DNA from: Athripsodes cinereus
Taxonomy: Eukaryota; Arthropoda; Insecta; Trichoptera; Leptoceridae
DNA length: 64,000 nucleotides
Direction: 5' to 3'
Assembly (NCBI GenBank): GCA_947579605.1
Contig: OX388314.1
Coordinates: forward strand, 27,290,000 to 27,353,999
The translations under genes were made by a program, and so were the position numbers. Of this stretch, positions 1 to 10,185 are shown piece by piece; position 1 is the first letter of the stretch, and every line of letters begins with the position of its first letter. The notes beneath the pieces are model-generated. The model was given only the letters and a program-made list of their open reading frames with translations. It was not told where the DNA came from and did no database searches.

Positions 1-245
1 ACTCATCGACAGAAAGAGCTTGTCTCTGAAGCATAGCTGGATTGAGAAGTGTAGGTCTTTGTCTTCTGGGTGGTTCCCGTTTAGTAGGAGACTTATTATG
101 GCTCACAGCGTGACTCCTGCTATCGGGGGATGCTCTTAACTCTGGAACAGAACCACTGCGGACCATGGGCTGTCTGGGAGTGCATGATGGTGATTGTGGA
201 GACCGAGGTGATATGCTCGATTGACTTGGACGATGTTCTACAGAT
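1..245 (-). CDS. TMEM200-like gene, C-terminal-side exon (continues past base 1)
   Basis: Seen: after a minus-strand acceptor (ttaaattacag) the sequence is open to the window edge in one frame. It encodes a Ser/Pro/Arg-rich stretch with SPRSPQSPSCTP near the start, RSGSVPELRASP in the middle and NPAMLQRQALSVDE at the edge. The first base completes the split Gly codon left by exon 883-1126 (GG|A), so the phases agree. Family knowledge: TMEM200 proteins carry a long, poorly conserved, Ser-rich cytoplasmic tail after the second membrane segment. Inferred: this is that tail. No stop codon is reached, so the protein continues to the left of the window. Confidence 0.8.
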
Positions 246-882
246 CTGTAATTTAAGATTTTAAGAAATATTGAAGAAATAATAGAAATACATTAGATAT
301 ATTTATACATTTTGGAATTAAACTTGATTCATACAATTCCTCATATAAGCTGTTATTTTATAGCAATCTGTAAAGGCATGAGATTGTAAAAAAAACATAC
401 TTCGATTGAAGAAATCACTAATAAAGTGATAATCTCGTGACTAGACATCATCAGAGTAATTATAAATGTTTTGATTTGTTGATTTTATTATATATAATTG
501 ATGATATGTGTATAAATAAAACAGTAAAATTTCACTTCTAAAATTTTTCATTTCAAAATGACAAAGTCAACGTTTCCTAAATGTTTAATATGTCAAAGAG
601 AGTATTCCATACATGTATTTATGCAAGGTGTCTGCTGATTACCTCAATTGTCGAATTTAGTGCGATAGGATATATAAAAAAATATTATACATAAGTTTAT
701 ATTATATTATCTATATTTTACCCATGTTTTGGAATCAGAAACAAATGAAGAGCAAGAAAATTAACAAACCAGTGGTATGAGATAATGACAATGGTTTGAG
801 TCTTGACTATATTTTAAACTATTTCCATCACTTTCGTGATTGCATCTAGTAGGTATATTATTGAAATAGATTAGTAACATAC
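246..882 (-). other. Short intron of the TMEM200-like gene
   Basis: This 637-base AT-rich stretch runs between donor gtatgt (877-882, minus strand) and acceptor ttacag. I see no repeat family, gene or RNA in it. Confidence 0.7.
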
Positions 883-1126
883 CCTAAATTTTTGGAAAAC
901 TGCATTAATGCAGCGGTGAGTGCTCTCCTATCACTCGGAGTTGGAGAAGATTTAAAAACTCCAAGATGTTGTTCCCATCTTCCTGTCTGTGATCCCGCAG
1001 ACCTGCGCGCTGCTGCGGCAACTTGTCGTACTTTCCCCGGTGCCATTTTAAATCGCGCGGGAACAACTTTAGCCGCCGAATCTCTCGCTTCAAATGTCAT
1101 CACGCATGCGGCAACAACTATGAACC
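883..1126 (-). CDS. TMEM200-like gene, exon with second membrane segment and basic cytoplasmic start
   Basis: Seen: 244 bases between acceptor tatattccag and donor GTATGT, open in one frame with phases 2 and 2. The first codons give FIVVAACVMTFEARD, which completes a hydrophobic segment begun in the previous exon (AGPIVMGVG). A basic stretch follows (VVPARFKMAPGKVRQVAAAARRS), then SSPTPSDRRALTAALMQFS. Family knowledge: TMEM200 proteins have GP-hydrophobic segment-ENRD at this place; here EARD replaces ENRD. The exon is much more GC-rich than its surroundings. Inferred topology: membrane exit followed by the cytoplasmic tail. Confidence in the exon is high; assignment to a vertebrate paralogue (A, B or C) is not possible. 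Confidence 0.88.
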
Positions 1127-1498
1127 CTGGAATATAAAAATAGTTTGCACAAATTAAGGCGAATATTTTAAATAATAATAATAATAACAGTTATGATGTT
1201 GTTCAAAATATTATATTAATATTATTCAAAAGCAAAAGGTCAAAGCATGACTATTGTTGCTAGTAATATTAACGTTTAATAGATGGCGTTTTACAATATT
1301 CAGTAATGTTAATTTTAATGTTACTCTATCAAACGAAATACGTGGTACTTTGTTTATAAAATGATTAATATATTTGTATTATAACATGTTTTATAGGTTC
1401 GTTATCATTTTTGCGTCGTTTTGTAAAAAATATACGTAAAAAATGTGATATTTTTTTGTTCAAGGATTTGTTCGGTAATTTTGACGCCCCGGTCGTTC

Positions 1499-1571
1499 GC
1501 CTCCATAGCTCAGGGGTTAGAGCACTGGTCTTGTAAACCAGGGGTCGAGAGTTCGATTCTCTCTGGGGGCA
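1499..1571 (+). tRNA. tRNA-Thr(TGT): tRNA-Thr (anticodon TGT)
   Basis: The 73 bases fold into a complete cloverleaf. The acceptor stem 1499-1505/1564-1570 has one G-T pair. The D stem is GCTC/GAGC (1508-1511/1520-1523). The anticodon stem is CTGGT/ACCAG (1525-1529/1537-1541) with loop CTTGTAA, anticodon TGT at 1532-1534, reading ACA codons. The T stem GAGAG/CTCTC (1547-1551/1559-1563) has loop TTCGATT, which carries the internal pol III B box. The discriminator is A1571, with no encoded CCA, as usual in eukaryotes. There is no intron. A short T run lies about 30 bases downstream. All stems are intact, unlike the decayed tRNA-like SINE heads elsewhere, so a functional gene is likely. Confidence 0.96.
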
Positions 1572-1828
1572 GGAAATACTCCGAGAACTTTTTTCATTCA
1601 ATTTGCTATTTTTTTTTAATACTTTATATCGTAATAGCAATTTATTTTCACAATTTTTACCTCGCATTTTTAATTCAGCGATGGCGTTTGCAACCCACTT
1701 TGTTCGTCTTTGTGATGGAAAGAGATCGATCAGTATCATTCAAATAATATCTGACGGCCTGGCCGATCCTCTTTCACAATACACCATTACTGTGATAATA
1801 ATATCAGGGCGTAAAGAATGTCGTATTA

Positions 1829-2364
1829 TGGGGTGTTCACATTTGGCGAATATCGCCAGCCGAATTTCAAAATATAACGCCAGGCGAAAAAACAAAATTC
1901 GCCGTACGCCCATTGATCGTCACACCGTTCACACAAGTCCACCGATATAGAAACGATCTGTCAGATGCGCTTTGATTTTGACACTGTTTTCAAAATGGCG
2001 TCGAGATGGAGATCGCGAAGTGTTTATTTTTAGTCGAAAATGTTAAAGTAGAGGTTATAAGGCGCCTTTTAATTAAGGAAACAAACGCCACAAACCAACA
2101 AAAAAGATAACAGCTGTCACGAAGCGGGAAACATTATAAAATTTATAGGTTATAAAGCTTTTACCATAGATACAAACGCCGCGCATATCTGCGCATGTGC
2201 AAATCGTTCAATCGGCCGAGAAAGTTGGAAGGTGGTCAACTCGAGACGATATCGTTTCTACTGGTTTTTATCGTTTCAGACTAGCTGTCATTTTGTTCAC
2301 ACGGTTCAAATGGCTGGCGATATTTTGGTGCCCTGGCGATATTCGCCAAAGTGAGAACACCACA
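1829..2364. mobile_element. PIF/Harbinger-like MITE (536 bp)
   Basis: Ends are inverted: TGGGGTGTTCACATTTGGCG on the left, and the right end reverse-complements to TGTGGTGTTCTCACTTTGGCG, cut here to its matching core GGTGTTC..TTTGGCGAATATCGCCAG. Both sides are flanked by TTA (1826-1828, 2365-2367), the 3-bp target duplication of Harbinger elements. No transposase frame is visible, so it is non-autonomous. Superfamily assignment is inferred from the duplication only. Confidence 0.65.
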
Positions 2365-2585
2365 TTAGGTACCAAAGAGGTGGCGGAAACACTTATTTTA
2401 CTGTGCTCCTGAGAGGAGGGTTGAAAAGTGAAAAGAAAGAATGAAATTTCTCTGGGAAACAGTTGATGGAAGAGTTAAATTCTTAGATAACATGTACCTA
2501 CATATTTTCGCGTAGTTAGGCAAAACGTATAATATTTATTGTTAATTTTATCAATTTCAAATGATAAATAATTATTATTCTATTA

Positions 2586-2707
2586 GTATGCCACCCATTC
2601 TGATTTTTTTTACTTTTATTGGCGTAGAGAGTTTGATTTGCATGTTTAGTGCATGCAGCTAGTCCGCTGGCCACCCCGCTCGTGGGAAATGCCGTGATGG
2701 TATGTAT
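2586..2707 (+). repeat. S1 SINE-like repeat, 3' part
   Basis: Carries the S1 blocks GCCACCCATTCTGA, GGCGTAGAGAG, a CATGC-rich stretch, CTAGTCCGCTGGCCACCCC and the end GGGAAATGCCGTGATGGTATGTAT. A hAT MITE is inserted in its tail, immediately downstream. Confidence 0.75.
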
Positions 2708-3098
2708 TAGTGATGTAACGAATATTCGCATTCGCATTATTTCAAAGTATTCGCATTCGCATTCGTATTCGCAAAGAAATATGCGAATGTTTTGCGAATA
2801 TTATTTCGGTAATAAAGTATCGGACATTCGGTAAAAGTACCGGATACTTACCCGGTACATTGCAGAAAAAGGTACTGCAAGAAAATGTTCTTTAAGAAAA
2901 CCGAGGAGTTTTGAAATATTTTTAATTCCTATACCATTTTGGAAATTCGGCGATGGGGGGGTAGAAATTTTAATGATTGAGCAATATTGTCGAAATCTAA
3001 GCAAGTCAATATTCGCTATTCGCATTCACGAATGTCGGCAACAAATATTCGCATTCGCATTCGCGAATATCCAAAATCACACATTCGTTACATCACTA
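2708..3098. mobile_element. hAT-type MITE, TTCG-rich family, with 8-bp target duplication
   Basis: Terminal inverted repeats begin TAGTGATGTAACGAAT. The flanks carry an exact 8-bp duplication GTATGTAT (2700-2707 and 3099-3106). Many ATTCGC units sit just inside both ends. The inner part includes paired AGTACCGGATACTT strings. It is non-coding. A relative with its own 8-bp duplication lies at 38606-38954 and a truncated one at 8388-8630. Confidence 0.88.
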
Positions 3099-3105
3099 GT
3101 ATGTA

Positions 3106-3554
3106 TGTAAAGAAAACCACCTACCTACTCATAGAAGTGATTTCCTTTAGTTTATTTATTTGAATTTAGAATTTTTGTTTTGACAGCTGTTGGTGAAATA
3201 ATTTTGTTTGTAATTTTGTGTTAGTTCTTGAAAGACCTGAAATAAAGACTTTAAATGTTGTATTATAATGGATGTTTATACTTGAAATAAAGCAATCTGT
3301 GTTTTTCTGAAATATATCAAAATTTATTAAAGACATAATTTAAAAAAAAACTAAATATAAAATAAACAATAATAAAACAATTACTGAAATATATAAAAAA
3401 ACAACATTTAAAGTCTTTATTTCAGGTCTTTCAAAAATTAACACAAAATTACAAATCAAAATTATTTCACCAACTGTCAAAACAAAAATTCTAAATTCAA
3501 ATAAATAAACTAAAGGAAATCACTTCTATGAGTAGGTAGGTGGTTTTCTTTACA
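3106..3554. repeat. Foldback repeat, arms of about 155 bp
   Basis: Left arm 3106-3261 and right arm 3400-3554 are near-perfect inverted copies (outer ends TGTAAAGAAAACCACCTACC and its complement), separated by about 138 AT-rich bases. No coding frame. It directly abuts the target duplication of the neighbouring hAT MITE. Class unknown. Confidence 0.85.
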
Positions 3555-3626
3555 AATATTTTTCTTTTTTCTTTGGTGGTTTTGTACCTATATATATTTT
3601 ATATCATATATTTATTTTGAATTTGC

Positions 3627-3770
3627 TCTGTGGAGCATCTGGCAAAAAATTGGCCTCCAACTCTTCCATAAGTTCTTGAGTGTCCTGTAAAAGGCAGGTG
3701 TTGGAAACATAAGGACATTTTACATTTGAAATGAAGTGATGAGGTTTACCACCCATTTTTGTATAACAAT
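3627..3770 (+). repeat. S1 SINE-like repeat, 5' part
   Basis: Contains CTTGAGTGTCCTGTAAAAGG, CAGGTGTTGGAAACATAAGG and AGTGATGAGGTTTACCACCC, the S1 5' blocks in plus orientation. The 3' half is missing. Confidence 0.65.
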
Positions 3771-5062
3771 ATAGTAGTAGTACTTATAGTAGTATAGTTT
3801 TTGAATTAATTGTCTCCAACATGTTGTTACGGGCAGTTAATTTCAAAACAATAATAAATTTTACAAATTATCATAACATTATTACATTTGAGCGGGGGGT
3901 GGATGGGTGTGCTTGAATGCATGGCTCTCTCGATCACAGCATCCTTGGGACATTGGATATTGGCCGTGTATTTAATTGGGCTTTGTAACTCATACTGGAT
4001 TGGTGATTTTATTTTGATTTCTAGTATTTTGGGATTTTTTATTTTTAGATTTACTTTGACTTTTTTTAGAAAATTTTATCTTTTACTTTTTTTCTCAAGA
4101 CTAATGAGACTGAAAAACTGATTTCTAGTATTTGGGATTTTTTACTTTTATATTTTTGTATTATTTTTAAATATTGTATTATTATTGTTTTTAAATTTAC
4201 TTTGACTTTTTTTAGAAAATTTTAACTTTTGCTTTTTTTTCTCAAGACTAAGATATTTCTGGTAAGAGTGGAATCTTTGCTGGTCCACATGTTGAGTGTA
4301 TTAATTGTTAACATGTTATGTTATGACTGTTTGATTCTTTAATATTGTAAAAATAAAATAAAATAAAATAAAAAATGTTTATCGTTAACAAAGACATTAT
4401 ACTCGTATCTAATACGTCTTTGATTAATACAAACTCATTAATTTGTGGAGGCAAAACAACGACGAAACAACGACATTCGTTCCGTTCATTTCATCGCAGT
4501 ATGAAATGTCTGGAACTGGAAATTTTTCGTAAATTTATACGAATATTTTTATTTTCTTCGACTCCACAGTATGATGCTAGGTAGATATATAAATATTCTA
4601 ATAAAACCTAACAATGCGTAGAGATAGAAAAAAAACGTAATTTGCGTAAATTTAATTGCCCATTTCATTCATTCGATGGGTGTAATTTGAGATGTAAAAA
4701 TACATTAAAGATAATTATTTTCTGTAATAATGCTCCCTAAAATCATAATATCTAATGGATAAAATACTACATAAAATAATTCAAAATAATCGAAGTTTAG
4801 ATGCTTTCACATAAACGTGATAAATTACAAAAAGAATCTTGTTTAAAATTAAACATTGTATGAGGCTATATAATTGTAAATTTAACACACAAACCTACCT
4901 AATTTAAGGCTTAGAAAGACAACGTCACCTCATTTGGTAGTGCTTTGGACGGCATCTAGAAGTAAGTTTTATAATTATATACCTACAACTTTAGCTATCT
5001 ACTACTAATGGAAGTATCCACCGTGTGATAACCATACTAGGTATCCCAGAACAATACCTACA
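3771..5062. repeat. AT-rich stretch with a duplicated 90-130 bp block and an A-rich tail
   Basis: Two direct copies (4016-4104 and 4120-4251) share GATTTCTAGTATTTTGGGAT and end CTCAAGACTAA; the second has an extra AT-rich insert. An (AAATA)n tail follows at 4351-4374, so this looks like the 3' end of a plus-strand retroelement. 3771-4015 and 4375-5062 show nothing else recognisable. Confidence 0.5.
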
Positions 5063-5150
5063 TACGAATCTGTCATTGGGGTTTATGGGAGAGTATCGGA
5101 GCCTTAAACACGTTGCCCGGTAGCTTAGTTGGACAAATTTTGTAAATAAT
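5063..5150 (+). repeat. S4 tRNA-derived SINE, head fragment
   Basis: TGTCATTGGGGTTTATGGGA and ATCGGAGCCTT match a second copy at 19313-19440. It includes TAGCTTAGTTGG, a perfect pol III A-box consensus. The body is missing. Confidence 0.5.
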
Positions 5151-5754
5151 GTTTGCCACACGTGACGGAATGTCGCCGAAAATTCATCTTCTTTCTCATC
5201 ACATATTCATTAGATTTGTTTGTTGTTTACAATACTAGGCCTATTTGAAAACTTGCCAGCCTTATGGACTTCAGACAACCGTAGAAGAAAATCGTCATCA
5301 AAAATAGATGCACTTGACATACATAATAATGTAAAACATATAAATTTCAAGTTATTCTGATCGTTACTTTGTCTGTAAAACTCTTTCAAAGTTGTCGTCT
5401 GTCAACAATGGATAAAAGTGGGTATCGAGTATTAATAAAATTCCTTCATTTGAAAGGGTAAAAGACTCAGAAAATAAAAAAAAGAGACAGGCTTTATATA
5501 CAGTGAAGCCTCTTCTACATTTTTAATGGTGAAACGTTTTGTGGTCGAACACAAACATTGTCGTATGAGCATATTAGATGAGAAACGTTCCAGGTGTCCT
5601 AAAATTGCTACAACTGACAAAAATGGTCGATTTAATGCGTGAAATTTTGAAGTTAGGTCGACGATTTGTTCCTCAGGTTTGTAGAATATCACCTGAATAT
5701 GTATATAAGATTTACATTGAGATTTGGATATAAATAAACTCTCTGAATAAACAA

Positions 5755-5947
5755 AAAATTAAGACATTTAGGATGGGTGAAAAACCTCATCGCTGAATTT
5801 TAGCCGTATCTACATGTCTTTACGTTTTCGAACACCTGTCTTTTATAGGACACTCGTGTTACTTACAAAACTTACAAGTAGTCCTCTCCGTGCCAACAAA
5901 AACTTCAGGATTGGTGACAAATCTTATCACTCAAAAGAGTGGGAGAT
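5755..5947 (-). repeat. S1 SINE-like repeat
   Basis: Minus orientation: GACATTTAGGATGGGTG, CCTCATCGCTGAATTTTAG, TTTCGAACACCTGTCTTTTA, GGACACTCG, then GTCCTCTCCGTGCCAACAAA again. The block order suggests two overlapping or rearranged copies. The neighbouring hAT element inserted just after it. Confidence 0.6.
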
Positions 5948-5955
5948 CCCGCAGT

Positions 5956-6798
5956 TAGAGGGTTACTCCTCGGGAAAACCCTCTAATTTTTATTTCCCGT
6001 TTCCCGGGAAAAAAACGAATCCTTTCCCGGGAAAAAATACAAATTATTAGTCATGCAGATTGCCATACCGATACCGAAATCTTTGTTTAGTTAACTGTAA
6101 TAGTCGTGATAAACTTGTAGAAGCTGACGAATATTTTGATATGAAAATATGAAAAATAATATTAATTACCAATATAAGTGTTATACTTAAAAAAAAAAAC
6201 TTAATTATAGCTTCAATGTATTCGTTTGAAAGAAGCATAATTATTCTAAATATAATTCGAAATCGGAGGTGTGTTTGGCCGACAATGTATAAGAATCCTA
6301 CAATTTTTCATGTTTTTTTTTACGTATTTCGAAAAGTTAGATAGTTCTTAAAAATATTAGTGCAGCCAACTGTCATTTTTTTTGTTTTATTCATGGACAT
6401 TAACCGATATAAAAAATCTTTTTTTGTCGAAATTTCTCATTTTTTAAAGTCAAAAATCTTTAAAAAGCTTTGCCAAAATCCATAACATTTTTTTGCTTGA
6501 TAGGATGATCAAAAATTAAAAGTTTATATATTTTGTAAACAATTTTTATTTTGATATAACATAGAGTACCTAAATAAATCACGTCAGTCAGCTATTTAGT
6601 TTTTTTTAAGCAAATTACTTATGTGTATTGGTAACAAAAATTAGATTTTTTTTTATCAAATCAAAATGTTTGCAAGGGTCAACAAGTTATGAGAGTTTTT
6701 ATACCAAATTTGTTGAAAATTGAATATTTCCCGGGAAATTCATTTTAAAATTTCCCGTTTCCCGGGAACAAAAATAATCCGGGAAAAGATACCCTCTA
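5956..6798. mobile_element. hAT-type non-autonomous element (843 bp) with 8-bp target duplication
   Basis: Ends are inverted (TAGAGGGTTA.. and ..TACCCTCTA). The flanks are an exact 8-bp duplication CCCGCAGT (5948-5955, 6799-6806). The subterminal regions carry several copies of the palindrome TTTCCCGGGAAA (about 6001, 6024, 6727, 6763), facing inward from both sides. The centre is AT-rich with no transposase frame. Confidence 0.9.
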
Positions 6799-6855
6799 CC
6801 CGCAGTACAAGTAATATTATGGTATTACTAAATCTGTAAAGATAAGAATCCACAA

Positions 6856-7166
6856 CACTGGCCCGTAGTCAAAACACATTAATTTAAGCATTACGTTTTC
6901 GTTCGAATATATTTTTTTTTTCATCAAAAATACACAGGTAGCTACGAAAATTTGGGTTGGTTGGAAGAGATCGCGCCTTTGCGATAAACTTGCCTTCTGT
7001 ATATTGATTGTATTTAATTTGGATGTATACCTTTTATGTAATTGTTTGTAATCAATGTGCAGTGTAGAATGAATAAATAAATAAATAAAATTGACACTTT
7101 CTCGCAACGTCGTCTATATTTGAACGAAAACGTAACGCTAACACGTGTTTTGACTACGGACCACTG
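6856..7166. mobile_element. MITE with CCGTAGTCAAAACAC ends, carrying a LINE 3' tail inside
   Basis: Inverted ends are CACTGGCCCGTAGTCAAAAC and, on the other strand, CAGTGGTCCGTAGTCAAAAC, followed by GCGTTACGTTTTCGTTC-like inner repeats. Related copies are at 12712-12906 and 40985-41100. About 6953-7087 reads TTGGTTGGAAGAGATCGCGC and ends AATGAATAAATAAATAAATA, a plus-strand retroelement 3' tail inserted in the MITE. No clear target duplication. Confidence 0.7.
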
Positions 7167-7454
7167 TGACCTAAACGCATTCTACAAATGATTGAAATAC
7201 CAGTTTTGGGGTATTTACAATAATATTAAACCATGGATTCTTGCTGGGAGTTTCGGGTGATAGACGCGGTATACGGCGCTTTTGAGGTCATGTTATGTGT
7301 AAACGGCGCTTTACAAGTTGTCCACATTTGAAAATTTTTGATTTTATTTTTATATCCCTCTCAGCAGGTATCTAACCTTTACCTTTATACAGTCTATTGC
7401 TTGCTCGTTGACATTTAATAATTCGGTTTGAAACATGTTCAAGTGTCGACTTAC

Positions 7455-7586
7455 CCCCAACTCCCATGACAATAGGTCCAGCATAGGAAAGGTTGTTGAG
7501 ATGGAAACCTCTGGACTCGTTCTTTACCCTCACAGTGGCGTTGCCTCTGATCTCTTGCCCAATTGACAGCTGGTCAGCATAATAAC
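7455..7586 (-). CDS. TMEM200-like gene, exon for extracellular loop and start of second membrane segment
   Basis: Seen: 132 bases between acceptor tttgttttcag and donor GTAAGT, phases 1 and 1. The split Gly codons join both neighbours (ATA G|GT TAT; GGG G|GG TTC). It encodes YYADQLSIGQEIRGNATVRV, then NESRGFHLNN and LSYAGPIVMGVG. NAT and NES are possible N-glycosylation sites, which fits an outside loop. Family knowledge: TMEM200 proteins have a GYW motif ending membrane segment 1 and a GP..MG.G.F entry into segment 2; here these are GYY and GPIVMGVGGF. Assignment is by pattern, not by a search. Confidence 0.9.
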
Positions 7587-7705
7587 CTGAAAACAAAAAT
7601 TCACGATTAGTTTTTCGTTGATTAATCTTTTAATAAAATTTTAAACACAATACATATCTAGATGATCTTACACAATAAATAATAATTGTTTCGTGGAGTC
7701 TTAGA

Positions 7706-8200
7706 CAAACAATAGGTATCCCACTCCTTTTGAGTTTTCGAGTGTACTGTAAAAAGCAGGCACTCGTAAAAAAATAAATATAAAAAATTTGACATCTTCA
7801 ATTTAGTGATGAGGTATGGCACCTATTCTGAATGTCTTTTAAGACTTTGTACGATTTGTACGATTACTAGATGTCGTTAGTCCGCTGGCTACCCCAGTTG
7901 TGGGAAAAGCCTTGATGAAAATGAATGAATGTTTTGTTTCTCTCATCTATCCTGAATGTCTTTCAAAATTTACCGGCACAGAGAGGACGACTTGTATTTT
8001 TATAGATGTCGTTAGTCCGCTGGCTACCCCAGTTGTAGGAAAAGTCTTGATGAAAATGAATGAATGTTTTGTTTCTTTCACCTATCTTGAATGTCTTTTA
8101 ACATTTACCGGCATGGAGAGGACGACTTGTGTGTTTAATAAATGTCGTTAGTCCGTTGGCCATCACACTTGTGAAAAAGCCGTGATATAATGAATAAACG
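7706..8200 (+). repeat. S1 SINE-like repeat with its 3' part in three tandem copies (135-136 bp)
   Basis: A plus-strand S1 copy starts with GAGTTTTCGAGTGTACTG. The block starting ATGTCGTTAGTCCG then occurs at 7871, 8006 and 8142, giving periods of 135 and 136. The first two units are nearly identical and the third is more diverged. Open frames across this array come from the repeat and are not taken as genes. A (CT)n run follows at 8210-8228. Confidence 0.85.
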
Positions 8201-8387
8201 ATGAGTATCTCTCTCTCTCTCTTTTTCTCTAGACCTTTGAATCAACAGAAATTTTCCCGCAAGCGGGGTAGCCAGATAATTTTATTGGTTTCTCGTTGAT
8301 TATAATTAGCATTCATTTGCTCTGGGTGGGAGTGAGAAAGACGACATTATGTAACAATAATAATATTTCACTCTTCATACATATTAT

Positions 8388-8630
8388 TAGTGATGTAACG
8401 AATGTGTGATTTTGGATATTCGTGAATGCGAATGCGAATAGCGAATATTGAGTTGCTTAAATTTTCTACAATTGCTTAAACATTAAAATTTCTACCCCCC
8501 CGTCGCCGAATTTTCAAAATGGTATAGGAATTTAAAATATTTCAAAACTCCTCGATTTTTTTAAAGAATATTTTCTTGCAGTACCTTTTTCTACAATGTA
8601 CCGGGTAAGTATCCGGTACTTTTACCGATT
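8388..8630 (-). mobile_element. hAT-type MITE, truncated copy of the 2708-3098 family
   Basis: One end is intact (TAGTGATGTAACGAATGTGT) in reverse orientation. Similarity to the complete copies continues to about GGTACTTTTACCGA and then stops, so the other end is lost. Confidence 0.75.
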
Positions 8631-8883
8631 GTATCAAAATCAGACAAATAAAAAGTAACATTTTTTAAACAAGTATAAAGAAATATTCACCATATTGAGT
8701 TCAGCTATAAAACTGCATTTTTCAAAATAGTCAAGTCCTATGGAATTCGTGTGAAAAATAGCAGGAAAAAATCAAAAAATCCGTCAAATCCCAAATAAAT
8801 TTTGGGCTCTTTTGAAATTTATCACAAATGGATTTGTCCAGTTTCGATTCAAAACCTCATATATGTCACAATATAATATGGAA

Positions 8884-9085
8884 GGTGGTCAGTAGCTTGA
8901 TGGTGAAGTTTTAAACTTCCACGCTGAAAGTCCGTTATTAGAAGTCGGCTGCCTACTTACTTCATCTTCACAATACAGGCTATCGCTTAGTGAATGGGTG
9001 TTGAAGGTTCACTTGGATTCACCTTATGGTTCATACCCAGATTTACTTTAATTGGACCTTCAATAAAATAAAATAAAAACAGGAA
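8884..9085 (+). repeat. Possible tRNA-derived SINE
   Basis: An A-box-like TAGCTTGATGG is followed about 170 bases later by an A-rich tail (ATAAAATAAAATAAAAA). A head like this recurs at about 35741-35800 (GTTAGTTTGATGGAAGAG). The evidence is weak. Confidence 0.35.
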
Positions 9086-9550
9086 AGAGGCACAGTATGA
9101 CCAGCGGAGAACCAAGACAGTTTATTCAGAAGATTTATTAAGGGTAAAATTTTGTGATATCAAGATCTTCAGCAATAAGTAATACTGTGAAGAAGAATAA
9201 GGTGAATATGCTGGAATATTTTTATACGACTTTCATTTTTATTTTTACCTACCCCACATGGGACATGGTTGGCGAAGCAAGAATAAAAATAATATTAAAC
9301 AAAAAGTAGAATTTTAAAATTTTGGAACGTAGGTATGAGAGATTCTTCTTTTTGAAACGCTTTAGTGTGTGAATATTTTACGAGATTTTTTTTATTCAAC
9401 ATCAAAAAATGATAAAAAAAATGAACATTAACATGGTAAAAGTTATATAATTATGTGACTTATTACTTAATATTATGTATCTACCAGGTAGAGGCGGCTG
9501 GTGAGCTATTTCATTGGGGGTACGTCATAAAAAATGTTAAGATGTAAATT

Positions 9551-9705
9551 AAATGATTCGAGAGTTTTTGTGTTCATTCTGTGGAAATCCATTTTTAATT
9601 ATAAATAAATATTAAATAAAAATAGGTATTATTAAATACTATTTAATTTCCACTATGTTAGACATTAAATCCGAACGTTTTCGCCTATTTCGCCAATAAT
9701 ATTTT
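9551..9705 (-). repeat. CTGANGA-type repeat, single copy
   Basis: On the minus strand it shares GGCGAAAACGTTCGG, CTAACATAGTGGA and AAAATGGATTTCCACAG with the foldback at 18207-18470, in the same order. No coding frame. Confidence 0.6.
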
Positions 9706-9879
9706 TATATAGTTTAAAATAAAAAAAAATAAAAAAAATTTAAGTTTACATTTAAATACATTCATTTTCGTGCAAAAGCATAGCAATTATATTTAATATT
9801 GATATTTTTATGTTTAAAATTGTTTGTTATCATATAAATTACTATATGAGTAAAAATATACTATTATTATTATTACTGA

Positions 9880-10185
9880 CAAAGAGACGATTCTTACAGA
9901 GATCATTACAGCTGAAGGCCAATGCGATCCCAGAAGAAAACCAACAATATCTAGACAAAAACACAACTACAACACACTCTCAACTTTCCTGACAAACTCC
10001 GCATACGTCACGCCAAATAGGTACATCAATGTATCTAACCAGATATTGTCACGCCAAATACATCAATGTATCTAACCTAATATTTGAATAGCCCTTACTA
10101 TTGGGAACTTTGCCAATATGTTTGTTCAGTTCTACTTCGAGGCTGATAAAAAAAAATTGTGATGCCGAGAACGTCCATATACAAT
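9880..10185 (-). repeat. R3rep dispersed repeat
   Basis: Shares CATTACAGCTGAAGGCCAAT and GATGCCGAGAACGTCCATA, in order, with the reverse strand of 47050-47345. Class unknown. The (ATT)n at one end suggests a retroelement 3' end. Confidence 0.65.

Larger units (their letters stand above)
1127..7454 (-). other. Intron of the TMEM200-like gene (6.3 kb), repeat-filled
   Basis: Bounded by donor GTAAGT (7449-7454, minus strand) and acceptor at 1127-1130. It holds a tRNA gene, a Harbinger-like MITE, two hAT elements, S1 copies, a foldback and a further MITE, each listed separately. 1170-1186 is an (AAT)n run. 1572-1825 and 2368-2585 show nothing recognisable. Confidence 0.7.

Noticed and set aside
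1365..1950. Open frames overlapping the tRNA and the neighbouring MITE
   Set aside because: They overlap the tRNA or the MITE and have no protein features.
7900..8151. 83-codon frame with an internal duplication
   Set aside because: The duplication is the 135-bp S1 tandem repeat; not a protein repeat.
7871..8200. CRISPR-like array
   Set aside because: Units are 135 bp without short spacers and match a dispersed eukaryotic repeat.
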